A program made the translations under genes and the position numbers. A model generated the notes under the pieces. The model saw only the letters and a list, made by a program, of their open reading frames with translations, was not told the DNA's origin and made no database searches. Below are positions 58,074-64,000 of a stretch of 64,000 nucleotides of DNA, in pieces; positions within the stretch are counted from its first letter, which is position 1, and each line of letters starts with the position of its first letter. This stretch comes from Haematobacter genomosp. 1 (GTDB lineage Bacteria; Pseudomonadota; Alphaproteobacteria; Rhodobacterales; Rhodobacteraceae), in NCBI RefSeq assembly GCF_002196855.1, contig NZ_NIPW01000010.1, forward strand, positions 186,001 through 250,000. Direction: 5' to 3'.

Positions 58074-59060
58074 TCATCCCCGCTCCTCCGGTGCGGCGGG
58101 CGGGCTGCCGGTTCTCACCAGCCGTTCTGCCTCCGCCTCATCCTCGGGGTGGACCTTGTTCGCCTTGCCGAACAGGCCATGCAGCGCCGCACCCGCCGCC
58201 GCCAGCCCCATGACGGCCAGGCCCGCCGTCTTGGCCGGGCCCTTCCAGCCGCTCACCACCGGAGAGATCTGCGGATCCGCGGGCAGGTTGGAGTAGATGG
58301 AGGGCTGATCGGCATGGTGGAGCACATACATCACATGCGTTCCGCCCACGCCCTGCGGATCGTAGAGACCCGCATTGTCGTAGCCGCGGGATTTCAGATC
58401 CTCGATCCGCTCCTCCGCATGGGCGACCATGTCCTCCTTGGTGCCGAAGACGATGGCCTGCGTCGGGCAGGCCTTGGCGCAGGCCGGACCCTGTCCCACC
58501 GCCACCCGGTCCGAACACAGCGTGCATTTGTAGGAGCGGTGGTCGGTCTTGGAGATCCGGGGGATGTTGAACGGGCACCCGGTGACGCAGTAGCCGCAGC
58601 CGATGCAGTTGTCGTGGATGAAGTCCACGATACCGTTGGAATACTGCACGATCGCGCCGGGGGCCGGGCAGGCCTTCAGGCAGCCGGGGTCGGCGCAATG
58701 CATGCAGCCATCCTTGCGGATCAGCCATTCCAGCTCGTTCGTCGCGGGGTTCTCCCACTCCGTGAAGCGCATGAGCGTGAACATCTCGGGCGTCAGGTCA
58801 TGCGGGTTTTCGTAGTGGCCGGTGTTCTCCTCGATCTCCGGTTGTGTATCGTTCCACTCCGCGCAGGCGGACTGGCAGGCCTTGCAGCCGATGCATTTCG
58901 ACACGTCGATGAGCTTGGCCACCGGCGTAAGCTGGCGCGTCGGCGGTGGCAGGTCGGAGGCGCGCGTGGCCGAGCGGCGGATCACGTCGCCCGGGCCGAG
59001 GTTCGCTTCCATCGGTTGCACCGGCGGGTTGGAGACGGCGGTTCTCGGACTGTCGGTCAT
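58074..59060 (-). CDS. fdoH: Formate dehydrogenase beta subunit (four 4Fe-4S clusters)
   Basis: 328 residues. Four ferredoxin-type Cys motifs are visible: [35 protein letters not shown] and CTLCSDRV...CAKAC. The C-terminal hydrophobic segment [20 protein letters not shown] anchors the subunit in the membrane. It relays electrons from FdoG to the cytochrome b. Its start overlaps the fdoG stop by 4 nt. Confidence 0.95.
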   Translation of the reverse strand: MTDSPRTAVSNPPVQPMEANLGPGDVIRRSATRASDLPPPTRQLTPVAKLIDVSKCIGCKACQSACAEWNDTQPEIEENTGHYENPHDLTPEMFTLMRFTEWENPATNELEWLIRKDGCMHCADPGCLKACPAPGAIVQYSNGIVDFIHDNCIGCGYCVTGCPFNIPRISKTDHRSYKCTLCSDRVAVGQGPACAKACPTQAIVFGTKEDMVAHAEERIEDLKSRGYDNAGLYDPQGVGGTHVMYVLHHADQPSIYSNLPADPQISPVVSGWKGPAKTAGLAVMGLAAAGAALHGLFGKANKVHPEDEAEAERLVRTGSPPAAPEERG

Positions 59061-62000
59061 GCCACGGGTCTCCCATCCACCGGAGCGGTCGAGGGTTCGA
59101 TATTGACGAGGAACGCCTTGAACTCCGGCGTCTCGACATTCGCATCCCCCACGAAGGGCGTCAGCGAGTTCGGGCCGAAGCCCTTGCGCGCCGCGCCGGT
59201 AAAGCCCCAGTGCAGTGGTATGCCGACCACATGCACCGTCTTGCCATCACAGATCAGGGGCTTGATCCGCTTGGTCACCAGCGCCTTGGCTTTCACCTCA
59301 CCCCGCTTGGACCAGACCCGCACCCAGCCGCCCGCGCGGATCCCGCGTTCGTCGGCAAGCTGCTGGGAAATCTCCACGAAGAACTCGGGCTGCAACGCGG
59401 CGTTGATCCGGTTGTGCTTCGTCCAGTAGTGGAAATGCTCCGTCAGCCGGTAGGAGGTTGCGACGAAGGGGAACTCGTCCGACGTGCCGAAGCTCGCCAC
59501 GTCGTTCTGGAACACCCGCGCCACCGGATTGCCCCGCATCCGCGCGTTGAACACGTTGGGGATCGGGGATTCGAACGGCTCCATATGCGTAGGGAAGGGT
59601 CCGTCCCGCATCATCCCGCGGGTGAACAGCCGCGCCGATCCCTCCGGGTTCATGATGAACGGCCCCACAACGGACGGATCGGCGGTGAGGCCGATATCCG
59701 GCACGTCATATCCCGACCATTTCGCCCCGTCCCATTCGATGATCTTGCGAGTGGGATCCCAGGGCTTGCCCTGCATGTCGGCTGAGGCGCGGTTGTAGAG
59801 CGTCCGGCGGTTCAGCGGCCAGGCAAAGGACCAGTTCAGATAGGTGCCCGTCGCATCCGGGTCGGAGTTGTCGCGCCGGGCCATGTTGTTGCCCTGCTCG
59901 TTCCAGCAGCCGGAATAGATCCAGCAGGCCGATGAGGTGGACCCGTCATCGCGAAGCTGGCTGAAGTTCAGCACCTGTTGCCCCGCCCGGACGAGAACCT
60001 TGCTCGGATCCGCCGGATCGGCGAGATCCGACAGCGCCCGCCCGTTCAGCTCCCGCGCCAGTTCCTCCGCCGTGGGTTCCCCCGGATCGGCATAGCGCCA
60101 GTCGAGGTTCAGGATCGGCTCCGGCAGGACGCCACCCTCCGCCCGGTACAGCTCACGGATGCGGGTGTAGAGCTGCGCCAGAATCCACGTATCGTGCTTG
60201 GCCTGTCCGGGCGGTTGCTGCGCCGGCCAGTGCCATTGCAGCCAGCGCCCGGAATTGGTGAGCGAGCCTTCATCCTCCGCAAAGCAGGAGGTCGGAAGCT
60301 GGATCACCTCCGTCTGGATCGCCGCGGTATCCACATCGTTGAAATCGCCGTGGTTTTCCCAGAACCGCGCGGTCTCCGTCTCCAGCGGATCCATGGTCAC
60401 GAGCAGCTTGAGCTTCGAGAGCGCCGATGTCGTCTTGCCCCGGTTGGGGAAGGCGAGGATCGGGTTGAACCCCTGGCAGAAGTAGAGGTTCACCCGCCCG
60501 TCGTTCATCAGCTCGAACATCCGCAGGATGTCGTAGGAGGGCACGTCGAGCTTCGGCAGCCACTGATAACCCCATTCGTTCTCCGCCGTCGCCGCATCGC
60601 CATACATGGCTTTCATGAGGCTGACGAAGAACTTCCGGTAGTTCTGCCAATAGCTGGTCTGTCCGGGGCGGAGCGGTTTGAAGCCCCGCGTGGACATGTA
60701 GGTGGTAAGGTCGGTCTCCTTCTCCGTCGGCATGTTGAGATAGCCCGGCAGCAGGTGGGACATCAGCCCCACATCCGTCAGGCCCTGGATGTTGGAATGT
60801 CCGCGCAACGCGTTCATCCCGCCACCGCGCACCCCGATATTGCCGAGCACCAGCTGCAGCATGGCCATGCCGCGGATGTTCTGCGACCCCTTGGCATGTT
60901 GCGTCCAGCCAAGCGCATACATCGACGTCATCGTCCGGGTGGGAGAGGAGCACTCGCCGATCATTTCTGCGATGTGAAGGAACCGCTCCTTCGGCGTGCC
61001 GCAGATCCGCTCCACCATTTCCGGGGTGTAGGGCTCCACATGCGCCTTGAGCAGTTGCCAGACGGAGCGCGGATGCTGAAGCGTCGGATCGGTCAGCGCG
61101 AAGCCGTCCTCCCCGATCTGGTAATCCCAGCTCGCCCGGTCGTAATCCCGCTTCTCCTCGTCATAGCCGGTGAACAGGCCGTCGGACCAGCCGAACTCCT
61201 CCTTCACCAGATAGGCGGAGTTGGTGAAGTTGCGGACATATTCCCACTGCACCTTGTCGTTCGCGATGCACCAGCGGATCAGCCCCATCAGGAAGGCAAT
61301 GTCGCTGCCCGGCCGGATAGGCGCGTAATAGTCCGACACGGAGGCCGTGCGGGTATAGCGCGGATCGACGACGATCAGCTTGGCGCCGCGATGCGCCTTG
61401 GCTTCGGTGACCCATTTGAAGCCGCAGGGATGCGCTTCGGCGGCGTTGCCGCCCATGACGATCACGAGGTCGGTATTGCGGATGTCCGTCCAGGAGTTAG
61501 TCATCGCGCCACGGCCGAATGTTGGGCCCAAACTGGACACCGTGGGGCCGTGTCAGACGCGTGCCTGGTTGTCGAATCCTGCAATGCCCAAGCCCTTGAC
61601 GACCTTCAGCGTCGCCCAGGCGGTTTCGTTCGTGGTGGCGGAGGCGGCGAGGAAGCCGGTCGTCGTCCAGCGGTTGACCGGGGTGCCCACGTCGTTGGTC
61701 AGGACCATGTTTGCGTCCCGGTCGTCCTTCATCGCGCGGGCGATGCGGTCGAGCGCCTCGTTCCAGCTGATCGGTTCGAACCGGTCGGAGCCGGGGCGGC
61801 GGATCTTCGGCTCGGTCAGGCGGGTCGGCGCCTTCACGATGTCCTTGAGCGCCGCGCCCTTCGGGCAGAGCGTGCCGCGATTGGTGGGATGGTCGGCGTC
61901 GCCCTCGATATGGATGACTTCCGATGCCTCGCCCTTGCGGACGTCGCCCTTCGCATAGATCAGGATGCCGCAGGCCACCGAGCAATAGGTGCAGGTATTT

Positions 62001-62152
62001 CGCACCTCCGTCAGCGTGGCGAGCTTGAAGGGCCGCACATGCGCCCTTACCGCCGCCTCCGCTTCTCCGAAGCCCAATGCTCCGAGAGAGGTCGCCGCCA
62101 CACCCGCGCCTGCCAGCTTGAGAAAGCCCCGGCGCGAGAGGTCGAGGTTCAT
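59057..62152 (-). CDS. fdoG: Formate dehydrogenase-O/N alpha subunit, selenoprotein with Sec at UGA codon 200
   Basis: The frame is 1031 residues when the internal TGA at 61553-61555 is read as Sec200 (E. coli FdnG: Sec196). The N-terminal Tat signal is [17 protein letters not shown]. 4Fe-4S cysteines 54, 57, 61 and 96 follow ([18 protein letters not shown]). The flanks of the Sec codon are [11 protein letters not shown] and [19 protein letters not shown], as in E. coli FdnG/FdoG. The molybdopterin-binding and C-terminal MopB domains follow. It oxidises formate in the periplasm. Both halves, up to the TGA and after it, would look like separate genes to simple gene finders. A GGAGGACCTC site precedes the ATG. 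Confidence 0.96.
61511..61555 (-). promoter_or_regulatory. Selenocysteine UGA and SECIS hairpin in fdoG
   Basis: On the minus strand the TGA (61555-61553) is followed after one base by ACGGCC (61551-61546), which pairs with GGCCGT (61516-61511). Above an internal loop, GTCC (61538-61535) pairs with GGGC (61529-61526) around the apical loop AGTTT. A stem starting beside the UGA with an apical loop of G and U residues about 20 nt downstream is the bacterial SECIS layout that SelB reads. Confidence 0.85.
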
Positions 62153-63128
62153 GAGGTCCTCCTCCTCTGCCTGTCCGTAAAGATGGGTGAGGGAAGGATG
62201 GAGCGGCCCATGGGGGCTGTCAAGGAAAAGCCCGAAAGAGCGAGGGTTTGTGATGCGACACTGCGGCGCAGCCGCGAAGGCGCCGTTCGCGCGGATCGCG
62301 TGCACAACGCGCCGGAGCGCGGCTGCAACGTGCCTTGGCGGGAGGCTGAAGGCCCCGATCGAAAGGCAATGATCGCTGGCATCCGCTGTCGGAACCCGGG
62401 AAATCAGCCTCGAAACGCCGGAAGTTCTCCGAGCCGGGAACGGACGCGCGCCCTGTGAGGAACATGCTGCGCCGCGACGGCTGCCGAAACCTCTTCGCTG
62501 CCTTTCAGCCAAAGGCAAACGCCTGCCCCGGCGTGGCCATCCCGGTCGTGAGCTCCACAGCCCGCGTCGCTCGCATGGCATCCCTGTGTGAGACTGCCTC
62601 TCGTGGCCCGTGCCCAAGCAGCCTGACAGTGCCGAAAGTGCATTGTCCCGCTTGAGGCGGCTCTTCGCTGGCGGGCAAGTTCTGGTCGAGCGGAAGAGTT
62701 CCGTCCGGCCCGCCACAGGGCCCCCAGCAGGCTGGCGTAGTTCGCGTGACGCCGACGATGTGGTGCAGGAAAGCGCCAGTTTCCCCGCAGGCGAAGGTAG
62801 TCCTGTCTTAAGGTAGTCCTGTCTTAAGGATATTGGCGTGACTGACGGACCGGCAGGGGGAAGGCAAGCTGCGGGACCGGGTAACAGGGAAGGGGTGAAC
62901 CCGGACCGCCCGGCAGGGAGCATGCCCCCACGGCGCGGGCGACCCCGCGTGGAGGCGAGGAAACCATAACCAGCGTGCTGCCATGCAGGGCGTCGCCAGC
63001 GGTTCCGCGCGCAGGCGGGAAGCCCGATCTATGCCAAGCGGGCAGACGCAGCATGGGGAGGTCCGCACAAGGGGAAAGCCACGTGGAGCTTGGCTTGCCG
63101 GCCCGCTTCCGGCAGCAACTCCTTCTCC
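62153..63128. other. Long non-coding region upstream of fdoG, with a 16-bp tandem repeat
   Basis: 976 bp between fdoG and the aldo/keto reductase gene. No reading frame has a recognisable product. The region must hold the promoter of the fdo-sel operon. A direct tandem repeat AAGGTAGTCCTGTCTT occurs twice in immediate succession at 62794-62825, followed by AAGG. The 62900-63110 part is GC-rich and full of short dyads but matches no RNA family I can name. Confidence 0.5.
62794..62829. repeat. Tandem 16-bp direct repeat upstream of fdoG
   Basis: AAGGTAGTCCTGTCTT is present twice in a row, plus the first four bases of a third copy. The junctions create CTTAAGG. It lies about 640 bp upstream of the fdoG start. 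It may be a binding-site array or the trace of a small local duplication. Confidence 0.75.
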
Positions 63129-64000
63129 TCAGCCGTAGACCGGTACGCCCCTGTGCTGCGCTTCGGAATAGCGCGGGCCATGCGCGAAACCGGGCGGCAT
63201 CAGCCGGGCGATCTCGCGCCGGTCCTCTTCGGTGAACGCGATTGCGGCGGCCCCGGCAAGCTCCCTAAGATGCGTGGCCGAGCGTGTTCCGGGGATGGAA
63301 AGCACATGCGGCGCGCGGTCCAGCGTCCAGGCCACTGCCGCCGCGGGAACCGACCAGCCGCGCGCGTGGCAAAAGCTGCGGAAGCCCTCCACCCAGCCGA
63401 GGTTCGCGCTCCAGTTCGGCTCCTGAAAGCGGGGGTTGCCGCGCCGGAAATCCGTTTCCGCAAAGCGGGCGGGGTCGGGGGGTGTTTCGGCGAATATGCC
63501 CCGCCCGAGCGGGGAGAAGGCGACGAAGGCCACGCCCAGTTCCTCCGTCGCCTGCACCATCCCGAGCTCCGGTTGCCGCGTCCAGAGTGAGTATTCGTTC
63601 TGGATCGCCGTCACCGGATGGGCGGCGTGGGCGCGGCGGAGCGTGGCGGGCGCGATCTCGGAAAAGCCGATCCCGCCGATCTTGCCCTCTTCCACGAAGC
63701 GGGAGAGGGTTCCCGCGACCTCCTCCACCGGCACCTCCGCATCATGGCGATGCGCGTAGTAAAGAGCGACCCGCTCCACCCCGAGCCGTTTCAGCGATTT
63801 CTCAAGAGCATCGCGGAAGTAGCTGGGAGAGTTGTTGAAATGCCGCGTAGGCTTCGGAATGATCCCGCCCTTGGTGGCGATCTGGAAGGTGGCCTTGCGG
63901 TCCGCCATATAGGCGCCGATCACCTCCTCCGACAGGCCCATCCCGTAAAGCTCTGCCGTGTCGAGAAAGTCGATCCCCAGATCGCGCGCCGCGTCCAGAC
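63129..64000 (-). CDS. Aldo/keto reductase, 5' part cut by window edge
   Basis: About 290 codons to the window end, continuing beyond it. Catalytic residues of the AKR TIM barrel are readable: Asp and Tyr in DFLDTAELYG, Lys in QIATKGGI, His in ALYYAHRHDAEVPVEE. NADPH-binding residues lie around SIPGTRSATHLREL. Similar AKR13-type enzymes reduce aldehydes or ketones in detoxification. It is upstream of the fdo operon on the same strand, separated by 976 bp. Its start lies outside the window. Confidence 0.9.
   Translation of the reverse strand, partial: LDAARDLGIDFLDTAELYGMGLSEEVIGAYMADRKATFQIATKGGIIPKPTRHFNNSPSYFRDALEKSLKRLGVERVALYYAHRHDAEVPVEEVAGTLSRFVEEGKIGGIGFSEIAPATLRRAHAAHPVTAIQNEYSLWTRQPELGMVQATEELGVAFVAFSPLGRGIFAETPPDPARFAETDFRRGNPRFQEPNWSANLGWVEGFRSFCHARGWSVPAAAVAWTLDRAPHVLSIPGTRSATHLRELAGAAAIAFTEEDRREIARLMPPGFAHGPRYSEAQHRGVPVYG

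Noticed and set aside
59978-62458. An 826-codon plus-strand frame opposite fdoG
   Set aside because: It crosses the Sec codon region and reads as an Arg-rich shadow; fdoG is certain on the minus strand.
62700-62790. Possible sigma-54 promoter for fdoG (TGGCGC...TGC on the minus strand)
   Set aside because: The GG-to-GC spacing is one base short and several consensus bases differ.
61553-62923. A separate 456-codon gene ending at 61553
   Set aside because: Its last 199 codons are the N-terminal part of fdoG up to the Sec codon; the upstream part is non-coding.
62820-63110. Possible riboswitch or group II intron fragment upstream of fdoG
   Set aside because: I compared it by eye with cobalamin, Moco and group II intron domain V features and found none of the required core motifs.

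Overview
The window looks like chromosomal DNA of an alphaproteobacterium of the Rhodobacterales (Paracoccaceae type). The DNA is GC-rich. It carries an alphaproteobacterial LexA box in front of uvrA, a MipZ division-site ATPase, the gene order ffh-GNAT-chorismate mutase-rpsP-rimM-trmD-rplS-rpmE, and a secreted protein ending in the VPLPA-CTERM sorting signal typical of this order. Genes are tightly packed, with many ATGA or TGATG overlaps between neighbours.

Region by region. 1-8 kb: the first codons of hisA, a DUF2147 protein, a lone fliG, a membrane alpha/beta-hydrolase, the bacterial NHEJ pair ku-ligD, and mipZ. 8-12 kb: a four-gene ABC importer (binding protein, two permeases, ATPase) of unknown substrate. 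At 12.07-12.23 kb a 159-bp non-autonomous insertion element with 16/19-matched terminal inverted repeats and CTAA direct repeats sits exactly at the stop codons of two convergent genes. 12-18.4 kb (minus strand): a GAF histidine kinase and the ffh...rpmE translation/secretion operon. 18.6-20.4 kb: two tandem paralogous small exported proteins divergent from a LysR regulator, with an 18-nt palindrome between them. 20.5-27.1 kb: hisB-hisH-glsA, a large AsmA/YhdP-like protein and queA. 27.3-35 kb: an MFS transporter, a DUF924 protein, lpd, SOS-controlled uvrA and a beta-keto acid cleavage enzyme. 34.9-36.1 kb: two overlapping genes for Gln-rich and Pro-repeat exported proteins.

36.1-41.7 kb is a valine-degradation cluster: isobutyryl-CoA dehydrogenase, 3-hydroxyisobutyryl-CoA hydrolase, 3-hydroxyisobutyrate dehydrogenase (mmsB) and mmsA, with a divergent LysR gene. 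It is interrupted by an AT-rich promoter and a VPLPA-CTERM gene on the other strand. 42.7-46.5 kb: a CBS protein, coaD, tRNA-Phe, yacG, an RNase E/G, maf and infA. 46.8-50.8 kb: a dimethylglycine/sarcosine dehydrogenase-like enzyme and a TetA-like MFS pump. 51-52.8 kb: typA.

52.9-62.15 kb is a complete minus-strand selenoprotein formate dehydrogenase operon: fdoG (Sec at codon 200, UGA followed by a SECIS-type hairpin), fdoH, fdoI, fdhE, selA, selB, selC. It therefore encodes the enzyme, its accessory protein, and the Sec synthase, Sec elongation factor and tRNA-Sec. Only selD, serS and formate dehydrogenase accessory genes such as fdhD would be needed from elsewhere. The most unusual observation is that the tRNA-Sec gene lies entirely inside the 3' end of the selB reading frame, on the same strand and codon-phased: its 96 nt are codons 652-683 of selB. 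The window ends in a partial aldo/keto reductase. No CRISPR array, prophage or restriction/defence island was seen.
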